This document shows, in pieces, positions 29,544 to 39,329 of a stretch of DNA of 64,000 bases. How positions within the stretch are numbered: the stretch's first letter is position 1; each line of letters begins with the position of its first letter. This DNA is from Candidatus Competibacter denitrificans Run_A_D11 (GTDB lineage Bacteria; Pseudomonadota; Gammaproteobacteria; Competibacterales; Competibacteraceae), in NCBI RefSeq assembly GCF_001051235.1, contig NZ_CBTJ020000001.1, forward strand, positions 124,001 through 188,000, written 5' to 3'. The position numbers and the translations under genes were made by a program. The notes below the pieces were generated by a model. It did not search any database and had not been told where the DNA came from. It worked only from the letters and a program-made list of their open reading frames with translations.

Positions 29544-29635
29544 CGTTCAGGCATCATGATCCGCCGGAGCTTTGCCAAAAATTTCTCTGCAATCATCCAG
29601 ATAGGCGTTACACAGTTGGGGGTTTCTCAAAGCCC

Positions 29636-30661
29636 CTAGCGGCCTGGCTGATAAATCTGATCGAATGTACCGCCATCCTTGAAATGTACCGCCTGTGCTC
29701 TGGCCCAACCGCCAAACACGTCAGCCACTGTGAACAGATTTAAAGCAGGAAACTGTTCCCGATAGCGCTCAGCAACCGCCGCTGTCTGAGGACGGTAATA
29801 ATGCTTGGCAGCGAGTTCCTGCCCCTCCGGGCTGTACAGATAGTCGAGATAAGCCTGCGCCACCGGTCGCGTACCATGCTTATCAGCCATTTTGTCCACC
29901 AGCGCGACCGGCGGCTCAGCCAGAATGCTGATCGATGGCCGCACGATCTCAAAGTCCCCCTTGCCCATTTCCTTGACCGCCAAAAAAGCCTCGTTCTCCC
30001 AAGTCACCAGCACATCACCGATTTCACGCTCAACAAACGTGGTGCTGGAACCGCGCGCCCCTGAATCCAATACCGGGATATTGCGATACACGCGAGCAAC
30101 GAAATCACGCGCCTTGGCTTCATCGCCGCCGGGTTGGCGCAGCGCATAGCCCCAGGCCGCCAGATAATTCCAGCGTGCCCCACCGGAGGTTTTTGGGTTG
30201 GGAGTAATGACGCTGATCCCCGGCTTCGCCAAATCATCCCAATCCTTGATCCCCTTCGGATTGCCTTTGCGAACCAGAAAGACGATGGTCGAGGTATAAG
30301 GCGCGCTGTTATGGGCCAGCCGTTGTTGCCAGTCGGTTGGTAACAGGCCACTTTTAGCGCTGATTTCGTCAATATCGTACGCCAGGGCTAGAGTCACGAC
30401 ATCCGCTTCAAGGCCATCAATGACCGAGCGGGCCTGTTTGCCGGAACCGCCATGGGATTGGTGAATCATCACCAAATCTCCCGTTTTCGCCTGCCAATAT
30501 TTACTGAAGGCCGCATTGAAGTCAGTATAAAACTCGCGGGTCGGATCATAAGACACGTTTAATAAAGTCATGGTCTTACCGGCAGCGTCGGTGTTACTCC
30601 AGAAGCTCACCCCCAGTACCACCGCTAGCACCGCCAGTAGGAAAATTCGGCTGATCGCCAT
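29636..30661 (-). CDS. sbp: Periplasmic sulfate/thiosulfate-binding protein
   Basis: The 341-residue protein starts with a signal peptide ([19 protein letters not shown]) and has the Sbp/CysP hallmarks [33 protein letters not shown] (part) and [20 protein letters not shown] (part). It delivers sulfate to a CysTWA-type ABC importer, which is not next to it. The ATG at 30661 has GGAG 8 nt upstream. The 98 bp of leader up to 30759 are extremely AT-rich, which fits a regulated promoter. Confidence 0.92.
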   Translation of the reverse strand: MAISRIFLLAVLAVVLGVSFWSNTDAAGKTMTLLNVSYDPTREFYTDFNAAFSKYWQAKTGDLVMIHQSHGGSGKQARSVIDGLEADVVTLALAYDIDEISAKSGLLPTDWQQRLAHNSAPYTSTIVFLVRKGNPKGIKDWDDLAKPGISVITPNPKTSGGARWNYLAAWGYALRQPGGDEAKARDFVARVYRNIPVLDSGARGSSTTFVEREIGDVLVTWENEAFLAVKEMGKGDFEIVRPSISILAEPPVALVDKMADKHGTRPVAQAYLDYLYSPEGQELAAKHYYRPQTAAVAERYREQFPALNLFTVADVFGGWARAQAVHFKDGGTFDQIYQPGR

Positions 30662-30759
30662 CAAAGACTCTCCAAGGACAAAATGAATACAAAGACACTA
30701 TAAAGAAAATTTTTATATATAAAAATAATAAAAAAATATTTTATTATTCCAATAAGAGA

Positions 30760-31389
30760 TTAAAACTCAAGCCCAGCCAGCCGATAGAGGGAACTTCCGC
30801 CCTCACCTAACCGCAATCCCCCATAGCCTACGAGAAGCAGACCCAGCCCACGCATCAGCAGGACATAACCTCGGCTATGGAGAGCGACCCCAGCATAGCC
30901 AACCCCAACCGCCAGCAAGATCTTGGAACCGACTAACAACACATAGAAGGCCACGATGAACGCAGCGACCGCCGACCAGCCATACCGCCACGCATCCAAC
31001 ACGGTCGGAGCACCGATAGCCAGCCAGAACAGATAAGGGCTGGGATTGAGAAAATTGGCGATCACCCCGCGACGCAGCGAATCGGCTCGGTTAACCAACG
31101 TCCGTTGTACACCGCGAAAGCGCAAGCCCTCGATTCCCAACCACACCAGATACCCACCGCCACCGATGTTGATAACAGCCAGCGGTAAGCTCCGGTTGGT
31201 GAGTGGCCACAGCAACCCAATCGTGATTAAGATGATCGGCGCATCGGTCAATAATGGTGCCAGTGCAACCCGAATGCCGCCACGGACACCGTATCGCAAG
31301 GTTTCATTCAGCACCAAGGCTAATAGCGGCCCCGGAGACAGCCCTCCGCTCAAGCCGAACAGCGCGCCGGCCAACAGAAACCCGATCAC
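30760..31389 (-). CDS. LysE-family amino-acid exporter
   Basis: The 210-residue membrane protein has the LysE pattern of about six segments, with GLSGGLSPGPLLALVLNETL near the N-terminus and NFLNPSPYLFWLAIGAPT in the middle. The GTG at 31389 shares a GTGA with the rsgA stop and gives the normal family length (about 205). A longer frame to 31494 lies inside rsgA and is less likely. The family exports basic or other amino acids; the substrate is unknown. Confidence 0.85.
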   Translation of the reverse strand: MIGFLLAGALFGLSGGLSPGPLLALVLNETLRYGVRGGIRVALAPLLTDAPIILITIGLLWPLTNRSLPLAVINIGGGGYLVWLGIEGLRFRGVQRTLVNRADSLRRGVIANFLNPSPYLFWLAIGAPTVLDAWRYGWSAVAAFIVAFYVLLVGSKILLAVGVGYAGVALHSRGYVLLMRGLGLLLVGYGGLRLGEGGSSLYRLAGLEF

Positions 31390-32402
31390 GAGGGGTAGCG
31401 CCTCTCTCTCTCCAGCGCGGAATGCAATTGCAGGTAACTGTCCAACCGGCGCGGCGCGACTGCACCGCACGCCACTGCTTGCCGCAAAGCACAATTCGGC
31501 TCAATCTCATGACGGCAATCGGAAAACCGACAACGACCGAGATAAGGCCCCAATTCCGGGAACCCCCGTTCCAGGTCGCCCACCCCGATGGCGCCCAATT
31601 CAAAACTGCGCACGCCCGGCGTATCGATTAAATCACCGCCATCAGGCAGATGGTAAAGCGTGCTGGCGCTGGTGGTATGGGTACCATGACCGGTCGCCGC
31701 CGACACCGCTTGAATGCGGATCTCACGATCCGGCAGCAAGGCTTTGACCAGTGATGATTTGCCGACGCCGGACTGACCAGCCAAAAGGCTGGTGCGGTTT
31801 TGCAACCAGCTACGCAATTCGTCTAAGCCACGGGCTGTGCGGCTACTGGTATAGAGCACCTGATACCCAATGCGTTGATAAGGCGCCAGCCGTTCGGCGA
31901 ACGCGGATAGCATCGAATCATCCAGCAAATCCACTTTGTTTAAGACCAGTAAGGCGCGCGCACCGATAGCGGTAATGGCGATCAGATAACGGTCAATGAG
32001 GTATTCGCTTGGCTCAGGCGTCAAAGCAAGCACCACGGCAACAGAATCGACATTAGCCGCCAATGGGCGAGGCAGGCCGGCATGGTCGGGGCGGGTTAGC
32101 AGGGAATGACGTTCGTTAACCGCTATAACCACACCGCCACCGGTCTCGGAGGCTTGCCAGACAACACGATCTCCGCACGCTAACCGACCCAAATTCTGCC
32201 GCGCGGTGCAGCGATGCAACTGGCCTACCGTATCCTCCACCACCAGGGTGCGGCCTTGATGAGAGATCACCAAACCATCGACCCCGCTGCCAACCGTCGA
32301 TTCTTCCACAGAATCCGCCGGCTGCCGGGCCAGCTCGCGGTGGCGGGCCTGTAAGCGCTCAATCCGCTCCCGTTGCCGTTGCGTCAAGCGTCGGCCGGCC
32401 AT
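31386..32402 (-). CDS. rsgA: Small ribosomal subunit biogenesis GTPase RsgA
   Basis: The 338-residue GTPase has the circularly permuted motif order G4 NKVD (155-158), G1 GQSGVGKS (209-216), G3 DTPG (260-263), an N-terminal OB domain and a C-terminal zinc motif with C291, C296, H298 and C304. RsgA checks late 30S assembly. It is divergent from orn, the usual gammaproteobacterial arrangement. Its stop overlaps the LysE gene start. Confidence 0.95.
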   Translation of the reverse strand: MAGRRLTQRQRERIERLQARHRELARQPADSVEESTVGSGVDGLVISHQGRTLVVEDTVGQLHRCTARQNLGRLACGDRVVWQASETGGGVVIAVNERHSLLTRPDHAGLPRPLAANVDSVAVVLALTPEPSEYLIDRYLIAITAIGARALLVLNKVDLLDDSMLSAFAERLAPYQRIGYQVLYTSSRTARGLDELRSWLQNRTSLLAGQSGVGKSSLVKALLPDREIRIQAVSAATGHGTHTTSASTLYHLPDGGDLIDTPGVRSFELGAIGVGDLERGFPELGPYLGRCRFSDCRHEIEPNCALRQAVACGAVAPRRLDSYLQLHSALERERRYPS

Positions 32403-32520
32403 CTAGCCCAAGACCGGAGCGCGCGATACGCGGAATCGAGGTAAACTGGGTGCCTCCACGCTGGCCGGAAGCCTGCCGGTTAGTTCATCGTCCACCGTAC
32501 TACTCCACTTAAAAGAATTC

Positions 32521-33075
32521 ATGTCCCCCGATAACTTGATTTGGATTGATCTGGAAATGACCGGCCTGGACTCACAAACCGACCGTATCATCGAAATTGC
32601 TACCATCGTCACCGACAGCCAACTCAACCTTCTCGCCGAAGGGCCGGTGCTGGCGATCAATCAAAGTGAAGCGGTGCTGGCGCAAATGGACGACTGGAAC
32701 CAAAAGCAGCACGGTGAATCCGGCTTGATCAGCCGGGTTCGTGCCAGTGTGCTGGACGAGGCCACCGCCGAAGCGCTCACCCTGGATTTTCTAGGCCAGC
32801 ATGTGGCCAAAGGCAAATCGCCGATGTGCGGTAACAGCATCTGTCAAGATCGGCGGTTCTTGGCCCGTTGTATGCCGCAATTGGAAGCATTTTTTCACTA
32901 CCGCAACCTTGATGTCAGTACGCTTAAGGAATTAGCCCGCCGCTGGTATCCAGGCCATCGCGGTTTCAATAAAACCTCGACCCATCTCGCGTTACAGGAT
33001 ATCCGGGATTCCATTGAGGAGTTGCGTTTTTACCGCGAGCACTTGTTCGTGGCGCCGGCAACCATGAATGAATAG
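32521..33075 (+). CDS. orn: Oligoribonuclease
   Basis: This 184-residue DEDDh exonuclease has [11 protein letters not shown] (Asp10 and Glu12 bind the metals), [12 protein letters not shown] and a C-terminal region with the catalytic [10 protein letters not shown] segment. It degrades 2-5-nt RNAs to mononucleotides and clears pGpG from c-di-GMP turnover. That is relevant to the GGDEF/EAL protein at 39-42 kb. Length is typical. Confidence 0.95.
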   Translation: MSPDNLIWIDLEMTGLDSQTDRIIEIATIVTDSQLNLLAEGPVLAINQSEAVLAQMDDWNQKQHGESGLISRVRASVLDEATAEALTLDFLGQHVAKGKSPMCGNSICQDRRFLARCMPQLEAFFHYRNLDVSTLKELARRWYPGHRGFNKTSTHLALQDIRDSIEELRFYREHLFVAPATMNE

Positions 33076-33161
33076 TGGCACGGTAGGCGTCCTTGGCCAA
33101 GGATAACCCAGACGGTGGATCGTCAGGCTGATCCTGGAAAAATCTATCGGCATTGAGCGGT

Positions 33162-33187
33162 GGGAAGCGCCAGGAATGGCGCTCCCC
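33162..33187. terminator. Strong hairpin between convergent orn and ETF-QO genes
   Basis: GGGAAGCGCC, loop AGGAAT, GGCGCTCCC forms a stem with one mismatch. There is no T tract on either strand. The position between two converging stops suggests a transcription end or mRNA-protecting hairpin. Confidence 0.4.
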
Positions 33188-33196
33188 CAAGCCGAT

Positions 33197-34831
33197 TTAC
33201 ATGTTCGGATAATTCGGCCCACCCCCTCCTTGCGGAGTAACCCAGTTAATGTTCTGAGTGGGGTCTTTGATATCGCAGGTTTTGCAATGCACGCAATTTT
33301 GCGCGTTGATCTGCAAGCGTGGGTTGCTGCCGTCACCATCGCGCACGATTTCATACACCCCTGCCGGGCAATAGCGCTGTTCGGGCGCGTCGTACAACGC
33401 CAAATTGATCCGAATCGGCACGGTCGGATCTTTGAGCGTCAAATGGCAAGGCTGATCCTCTTCATGATTGGTACTGGAGATAAAGACCGAAGAGAGCTTA
33501 TCAAAGCTGATCACACCGTCCGGTTTCGGATAGTCGATCTTGGCACATTCGCTGGCCTTCTTTAGCTTGGTGTGATCGGGCTTGTGGTGGAAAGTCCACG
33601 GCGCCTTGCCCCGGAACACGTAGGTATCGAGCGCCGAGTAGCCGATGGCCGCCCACAGCCCCCAACTGAATGAGGGCTTGATGTTGCGGACCTCATAGAG
33701 TTCCCGCCATAACCAGCTACGGCGCAGTTGCTCAGGATAATCGGTCACTTCATCGGCCTTGCGGTCGGCGGTAACGGCGGCAAACACGGCATCCGCTGCC
33801 ACAATCCCCGATTTCATCGCGGTGTGCGTACCCTTGATCTTGGGCATATTGAGGAAACCGGCGGTATCACCGATCAGCAAACCACCGGGGAAAGTCAGTT
33901 TCGGTAACGATTGAATGCCACCTGCTGAGATGGCACGGGCACCGTAAGCAATGCGTCTGCCACCCTCGAAGGTCGGGCGGATATCGGGATGGGTCTTGAA
34001 GCGCTGGAATTCATCGAACGGTGACAGGTGCGGATTGGCATACCCTAGCCCGATCACGAACCCGACCGCCACCTGGTTGTTTTCCATGTGGTACAAGAAA
34101 GAACCGCCATAGGTGCTAGGATCGAGCGGCCAGCCGACCGTGTGGACGATCTTGCCGGCTTGATGCTTGGCGGGATCGACTTCCCACAGTTCTTTGATGC
34201 CGATGCCGTAGGTTTGCGGGTCCACGCCCTCACGCAAGTTAAACCGCTCGCAAAGCGTTTTGGTTAAAGAACCACGACAGCCTTCGGCAAACAGCGTGTA
34301 GCGGGCGCGCAACTCCATTCCAGGGGTAAATTGGTCGGTGGGGTGGCCTTCGCGGTCGATGCCCATATCACCGGTCGCCACACCGACCACCGCACCCTCA
34401 TCGTTATAAAGCACCTCGGCGGCAGCGAAACCAGGATAGATTTCCACGCCCAACGCCTCGGCCTGGGTTGCCAACCAGCGGCACAGATTACCCAAGCTGA
34501 TGATGTAATTGCCGTGGTTGTTCATCTGCGGCGGCGTGGGCAGCCGGTAAGAGATCTCACGGGTCAGCAGCAGGAAGCGGTCTTCCGTAGCCGGAGTATT
34601 GAGCGGTGCGCCCCGTTCCTTCCAGTCAGGAATCAATTCATCCAGGGCGCGCGGTTCGATCACCGCACCAGATAGAATGTGTGCGCCCACCTCTGAGCCT
34701 TTTTCGATGACGCAGACGGTGACATCCTGCTCGTGCTCCGCCGCCAATTGTTTGAGCTGGATGGCCGCCGACAGGCCAGAGGGACCGGCGCCGACGATCA
34801 CCACATCATATTCCATCGTTTCGCGTTCCAC
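33197..34831 (-). CDS. Electron-transfer flavoprotein:ubiquinone oxidoreductase
   Basis: The 544-residue inner-membrane iron-sulfur flavoprotein has the FAD motif [18 protein letters not shown] and ETF-QO segments such as [18 protein letters not shown] and [22 protein letters not shown]-terminal 4Fe-4S cluster lies in [18 protein letters not shown]. It moves electrons from acyl-CoA dehydrogenases through ETF to quinone. It is thus the likely outlet for the dehydrogenase at 0.1-1.9 kb. The GTG start at 34831 has AAGGAG 7 nt upstream. Confidence 0.94.
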   Translation of the reverse strand: MERETMEYDVVIVGAGPSGLSAAIQLKQLAAEHEQDVTVCVIEKGSEVGAHILSGAVIEPRALDELIPDWKERGAPLNTPATEDRFLLLTREISYRLPTPPQMNNHGNYIISLGNLCRWLATQAEALGVEIYPGFAAAEVLYNDEGAVVGVATGDMGIDREGHPTDQFTPGMELRARYTLFAEGCRGSLTKTLCERFNLREGVDPQTYGIGIKELWEVDPAKHQAGKIVHTVGWPLDPSTYGGSFLYHMENNQVAVGFVIGLGYANPHLSPFDEFQRFKTHPDIRPTFEGGRRIAYGARAISAGGIQSLPKLTFPGGLLIGDTAGFLNMPKIKGTHTAMKSGIVAADAVFAAVTADRKADEVTDYPEQLRRSWLWRELYEVRNIKPSFSWGLWAAIGYSALDTYVFRGKAPWTFHHKPDHTKLKKASECAKIDYPKPDGVISFDKLSSVFISSTNHEEDQPCHLTLKDPTVPIRINLALYDAPEQRYCPAGVYEIVRDGDGSNPRLQINAQNCVHCKTCDIKDPTQNINWVTPQGGGGPNYPNM

Positions 34832-35232
34832 CGAGCACTCCTTCGATTGGTTATCGGGTTGGAGAAGCGGGAAACATGCCGGCCGGGCCGTGCTCCCACA
34901 AAATAGTTCAATCCACGCCCGTGACCGGGCGCAACAGTATGGAAGAGGTTACGCCTCTCCCATACACGATTATCCCTCTGAAAGAGGAGGTTTCAAACCG
35001 AAGTTCATTTTCGATGAATCAACAAGCACTTACAGTCTAATTTCCTACTAATTAAAGACGATTTTTTGGAAAAAATCACCTTTTTTGCTGCGAGTGCGAT
35101 AGAACCTGTCAACATCATTGGTCAACCGTCTCACTAAGAGGAGGATCAAGCTGTCGGACAAGAGATCGCGCTTTACCAAGAAAGCGCTTATCCCGTCATT
35201 GATCGCCGGGGACGCCAACGGCCTTGGGGATA
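34832..35232. other. 401-bp intergenic region with a hairpin
   Basis: The region lies upstream of the ETF-QO gene and downstream of the amidotransferase. At 34937-34965 a 12-bp stem with one mismatch (GTATGGAAGAGG / CCTCTCCCATAC, loop TTACG) stands out. No T tract follows it, so it is not a clear terminator. The stretch 35020-35100 is AT-rich and holds the run CACCTTTTTTGC. I see no gene. Confidence 0.4.
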
Positions 35233-35943
35233 TCAGGGTAGTAAATCCACTTGCTCCAGCCACGCGGTGAGACAGCTCTGGCCGCGCACCTGGGCCTTGG
35301 GGGCGTAACGCGCGGTTTCCTGGCGCAGGTGCAGAACGCTCATCGTGGGCGTGGCGGCAATCTCACCGGCGTGACCGATAAACCAGCGCTCCAGATTGCG
35401 GGCACTGGTTTCGATGTGGAATTGCAAGGCCAAGCCACGTTTTCGCCACAAGAAGGCCTGGTGTAGATACTGATTGCTTGAGGCCAGTAATGTCGTCCCA
35501 CCCGGCAAATCGAAGGTATCCCCGTGCCAATGCAACACCGGAATGCCATCGGCAAACGCAGCCAACGGGCTATTTCGGCCGGCTTCATGAATCTGTAGCG
35601 GCTTCCAGCCGATCTCTTTTTGCCCACCGGCATAGACCCGCCCACCCAAAGCTTGCGCCATCAACTGACAACCCAGACAGATTCCCAGAGTGGGGCGATC
35701 CGCTTGCAGCCTAATCGCCAACAAGCGCAGTTCGTCGCGTAGAAATGGGTAGGCCACCGTCTCGTAAACCCCGATTGGGCCACCCAATACCACCAGCAGA
35801 TCGTCAGCCAGGGGATCAATGGCGGTCAGATCATCGTAACCAGCTTCCAGATAACGGATTGTGTAGCCGCGTTCGCGCAAGATGGGATCAAAAGCGTCGA
35901 GATCCTCAAAAGCAACATGGCGGATTGCCAGGACGGATTTCAT
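35233..35943 (-). CDS. Class I glutamine amidotransferase (GuaA-like)
   Basis: This 236-residue stand-alone amidotransferase has the nucleophile Cys in TLGICLGCQLMAQALGG, the oxyanion strand LLVVLGGPIGVYE and the catalytic His-x-Glu in LALQFHIETSARNLERW. The ATG at 35943 is used; the longer frame to 36111 runs into the tRNA. No synthetase domain is attached, so the acceptor is unknown. Similar proteins work with gamma-glutamyl substrates or as GMP-synthase-like hydrolases. Confidence 0.88.
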   Translation of the reverse strand: MKSVLAIRHVAFEDLDAFDPILRERGYTIRYLEAGYDDLTAIDPLADDLLVVLGGPIGVYETVAYPFLRDELRLLAIRLQADRPTLGICLGCQLMAQALGGRVYAGGQKEIGWKPLQIHEAGRNSPLAAFADGIPVLHWHGDTFDLPGGTTLLASSNQYLHQAFLWRKRGLALQFHIETSARNLERWFIGHAGEIAATPTMSVLHLRQETARYAPKAQVRGQSCLTAWLEQVDLLP

Positions 35944-36066
35944 AGGGTCAGTGAACCCATGGTTGGTACCAGCGCGCTTTGCCGCACTCGGTAAGCGCCT
36001 AAGTGGAAACCCGCGACATTGCAAACCCTGTGCAGGGTGGCCGAAAGCCAGCAGGAAAGGCCAAAG

Positions 36067-36154
36067 TGGCGGAGAGGGTGGGATTCGAACCCACGGACCC
36101 TCGCGGGTCAACGGTTTTCAAGACCGTCGCAATCGACCACTCTGCCACCTCTCC
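36067..36154 (-). tRNA. tRNA-Ser (anticodon UGA)
   Basis: The minus-strand RNA folds as a class II tRNA: acceptor GGAGAGG paired with CCTCTCC, discriminator G, encoded CCA, T loop GGTTCGAATCC and a long variable arm. The anticodon arm has stem ACGGT/ACCGT with loop CTTGAAA, giving anticodon TGA, so it reads UCA serine codons. It is 88 nt with CCA. Confidence 0.95.
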
Positions 36155-36233
36155 GATTAGCGCCATTCTAACGGCCCGCTGTTGTTGACGCCAGCTTCGA
36201 ATCCAGGGTTGTCAGCTAAAGCAGACGGTGCGC

Positions 36234-36647
36234 TCAAGGAGAGCGTTTTCTGGCGGCTTCCGGCTGATAGGTGACCGCCAATATCCGCAAAGTGGTCGTG
36301 CGGTCGCCCGGCAAAGCCCAGTCAATCGATTGTCCAACCGATAAACCCAGCAACGCACTGCCTATCGGGGCCAGGATGGAGACCGTACCATGGGTTAAAT
36401 GCATATCGTCGGGATAGACAAGCGTCAACTCGAATTCCCGGCCGCTGATTTCGTCAACGAACCGGGCCGTCGAATTCATCGTGATAACATCCGCCGGCAT
36501 CGCATCGGGTTCCACCACTTCGGCCCGGTCCAGCTCGCGCCGTAACGCGGCCAAACCCGGTGCCGCATCGGGCGATACTGAGTCCAGTAATCGTTCCAGG
36601 CGCTGCAAGTCCTGGCTGGAGAGAATGATTTGTGGTTCTCGTGACAT
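36234..36647 (-). CDS. rnk: Rnk, nucleoside diphosphate kinase regulator
   Basis: The 137-residue protein has an N-terminal coiled-coil region (SSQDLQRLERLLDSV) and a C-terminal GreA/GreB-like domain with FELTLVYPDD, STVSILAPIGSALLGL-like segment and GQSIDWALPG. It binds RNA polymerase near the secondary channel and was named for its effect on nucleoside diphosphate kinase. The ATG at 36647 has a GAGAG-type site; the ATG 15 nt earlier has none. Length is typical of Rnk (about 136). Confidence 0.88.
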   Translation of the reverse strand: MSREPQIILSSQDLQRLERLLDSVSPDAAPGLAALRRELDRAEVVEPDAMPADVITMNSTARFVDEISGREFELTLVYPDDMHLTHGTVSILAPIGSALLGLSVGQSIDWALPGDRTTTLRILAVTYQPEAARKRSP

Positions 36648-36820
36648 GATTTCGACTCTCATAAATTAATCTAGCGCGTGCGCTCACCCCTTCGGTTCAC
36701 CCGAACGCCGCTAATCCCCCTGTCTAAATACCCTTACCATATACTGATGCAGCCAACAAAAAAACCTCGGCAAGCAACACCACCCGTTCAACTTTTCACT
36801 TTGTAAGGATCTGACTGGCG

Positions 36821-37183
36821 ATGGCTTTCCAGAATCACACCGGCTGGCGCCGGCTTATTAACGCCACCGGCTATTCCTGGGCCGGACTTAAGGCGGCATG
36901 GCACAACGAGGAGGCCTTCCGCCAGGAGAGCCTGCTGTGCGCGGTATTCGCTCCGCTGGCGCTATGGCTGGGGAATACACCGGTGGAGCGCGCCCTATTG
37001 ATCGGTAGCTTGCTGCTGGTCGTCATCGTTGAACTCCTCAATACCGGCATCGAAGCAGCCATCGACCGGATCGGCCCAGAGCGTCACGAGTTATCGGGCC
37101 GCGCCAAAGATATCGGCTCGGCGGCCGTCTTTATGGCATTGCTCAATGCCGCCATCGTGTGGCTGCTCATCGTGTTTGACTAA
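36821..37183 (+). CDS. dgkA: Diacylglycerol kinase, DgkA type
   Basis: The 120-residue membrane kinase has three hydrophobic segments and the signature VELLNTGIEAAIDRIG. Glutamates in AWHNEEAFRQE and ELLNTGIEAAID form the active site. It phosphorylates diacylglycerol released in lipoprotein and membrane-glucan synthesis. The neighbouring secreted GH144-like protein may be connected through membrane-derived glucans, but that is speculative. Confidence 0.93.
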   Translation: MAFQNHTGWRRLINATGYSWAGLKAAWHNEEAFRQESLLCAVFAPLALWLGNTPVERALLIGSLLLVVIVELLNTGIEAAIDRIGPERHELSGRAKDIGSAAVFMALLNAAIVWLLIVFD

Positions 37184-37219
37184 GCGCCATCATTGTCGGC
37201 AGCGGCCAACCCTTGGGTG

Positions 37220-39277
37220 TTAGCGCTCGAAAAAGCGCTCTGCGCTCAGCAGCGGCAAGACCCGCTGGATGATGGGATCGGCGGTGAAATAGTTTTGAAT
37301 CACGCCATCCCGTAGATAATTGGTCAGCGCCAGCAAAATCATGCTCTGATCAAGCGCCAGATAATTGTGGGCGACCTGGCCGGTTTTCGGGTCCACGGCA
37401 TCGTAAAAACCGAAATCGCCATACAGCGGATAACGGGTCGCCAGTTGCCGCAGGTTGGCCACGGCAGGGATGGGATCGGCCAGTAAAGCCAATGCGGCCG
37501 CGTGTGGCGTCACGGCACCCGCCCCATAGCCGCGCGCTCCAAGAATTCGCACGCCGTATTCGCTATAACCGTTGCCGGCCGGAGTCGAACTGGGCGACAA
37601 GCCCCACACCGGATAGCCCAACTGCTCCAGCGCAAAACGCCGCTGGATTTTTGCGTGCGCCTTGGCGTTTTCACCCAGGCCGGCCGGCGCATAACGTAAT
37701 TCGTCCAAGACCAGCAACGGCATCAGGGCTTCAAACACACTCCCCCCCCAGGACGGAATGTATTTCACGCCCTTCCAGGCGTAATAGCCGCCAGGGAACG
37801 TGTAGCCATCAACCGTTCGGTTGACGCGGCGCTTGGGCGATTGCGATTGCCAACTGAAACTGGCTGGAAAGGTGCGCGCCAGCCGATACCAGTGCTCAAT
37901 GGGAGCTTCGCCCTTGCCGATGGCGATGAGACTACCCAGCCGGGCCTCGCTGTAGAGCATCCCGTAGCTATATTCCGAGCGCTGCGGCAGATTGACGTAA
38001 TAGCCATGCATCATCAACCGCTCGACCGGATCATAAAAAAAGCGGTAATTCTCCCGTTCGAGCAAGCGCGTACAGCGCCAAGCCTGTTCGGGAACCGCGT
38101 TGCGCGCCACGATCAATCCGGCGCTCAGCCACGCCGAATCGACAAAAGAGATGAAATGACTGGTGCGCTCCAGGGTCGTGGTGTCGTAATAGTTATAAAA
38201 AAATCCCTGGTAGGTTTCGAGCCGCTCCAGCGTATCCAGCGCCAAGCCAAGCCGGGTAACCGCCTCTGAGGGATCAATCAATCCCAACTCACGCGCTGCA
38301 ATAATATCGATCAAATACAGGCCGATATTCGTCACATTGGTGTAATCGCCCAACCAGGTACGCTCCGGGGTCAGCGAGCCGTTCAGGCGCACCGTATCCA
38401 GCGGAATCCCGTGTACCCGGTCGGTCAATGCGACCAGGCCACGCCAGGTGTCATCGGCCAACCGCTGCAAAAAGGCGCGGTCGTCGGTCGGTAGTTCCGC
38501 CGGATCAACCGTCAATTGCGTCGGCCAGCCTGCCAACCGGCCATGCAAGTGGTGCTGAGCCGCTGCTTTACCACCCACGCTATTCTCCCAGGCAGTCTTC
38601 AGCGGCGGAATTACCGGATCACGGACACTGGGGCCGGGCTGGCCGGTCTTTATCAAGGCGATATCGTCCAACCAGTAGCCGCCGCTCGGCATCCGCACCC
38701 GACGTGGTTCTAACACGACGCCAAACTGCCGCAGATGTTGCCAGTCGCTGATCCCGCTCAGCAGATTCAACGGCACGCGAATCTGACGCCATTCTTCTCC
38801 AATACCGCTGATCACCGTGCTGCCTTTGCGCAACAGTCCAGCCGGCGCACCGGCCAACGGCTGCTTGAACTCGATTTTCAAAGCATCGGCATAGCCAATA
38901 TCGCCATCTCCGCGAATCCAAAATTCCAGATGATCGTAAGCGGAGGCATCGAGATCAGGCAGTGTTAACTGCCAGCCGATGTCGCTATCGGCGCCAGGAT
39001 CGAAGCGGTAGCGTAAGTGCAGTGCCCGACTGCCACCTGCCCGGTTGGCTGGCGCTATGTCGTACTGGATGCGCCCGGTAAAAATCCCCGGTTCCGCCGT
39101 CCAACCGCTCATACTACTACCGAACAGCGAACCGCTCATCCCCTCGAAATCGTGCAATAGCAGCCTGGGCACTAACGGAGAGCCAGGCAAATCGCGCGCT
39201 GTTGCAACCGGCGAGGCTATGCTCCAAACCAGTAGCCAAAATAGCAGACATGAGTAACGAAGCAGAGCTAAAGACAT
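37220..39277 (-). CDS. Secreted protein with C-terminal glycoamylase-like (GH144-type) domain
   Basis: The 685-residue protein has a signal peptide (RYSCLLFWLLVWSIASPVA), then a beta-sandwich of about 170 residues resembling a CIA30/CBM11-like carbohydrate-binding module (LEFWIRGDGDIGYADALKIE). From about residue 280 an alpha/alpha-barrel follows, with TSHFISFVDSAWLSAGLIVA, YYAWKGVKYIPSWGGSVFEA and GLSPSSTPAGNGYSEYGVR. These match the glycoamylase-like domain seen in beta-1,2-glucanases (GH144) and in NdvB/ChvB. It probably trims a periplasmic or extracellular glucan. The specific substrate is inferred from the family and not from active-site proof. Confidence 0.82.
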   Translation of the reverse strand: MSLALLRYSCLLFWLLVWSIASPVATARDLPGSPLVPRLLLHDFEGMSGSLFGSSMSGWTAEPGIFTGRIQYDIAPANRAGGSRALHLRYRFDPGADSDIGWQLTLPDLDASAYDHLEFWIRGDGDIGYADALKIEFKQPLAGAPAGLLRKGSTVISGIGEEWRQIRVPLNLLSGISDWQHLRQFGVVLEPRRVRMPSGGYWLDDIALIKTGQPGPSVRDPVIPPLKTAWENSVGGKAAAQHHLHGRLAGWPTQLTVDPAELPTDDRAFLQRLADDTWRGLVALTDRVHGIPLDTVRLNGSLTPERTWLGDYTNVTNIGLYLIDIIAARELGLIDPSEAVTRLGLALDTLERLETYQGFFYNYYDTTTLERTSHFISFVDSAWLSAGLIVARNAVPEQAWRCTRLLERENYRFFYDPVERLMMHGYYVNLPQRSEYSYGMLYSEARLGSLIAIGKGEAPIEHWYRLARTFPASFSWQSQSPKRRVNRTVDGYTFPGGYYAWKGVKYIPSWGGSVFEALMPLLVLDELRYAPAGLGENAKAHAKIQRRFALEQLGYPVWGLSPSSTPAGNGYSEYGVRILGARGYGAGAVTPHAAALALLADPIPAVANLRQLATRYPLYGDFGFYDAVDPKTGQVAHNYLALDQSMILLALTNYLRDGVIQNYFTADPIIQRVLPLLSAERFFER

Positions 39278-39329
39278 GCGCAGAGTTTCCAGGAGTACGT
39301 CAGCGGGTCAGCGTCCAGCGCCCATGGTT

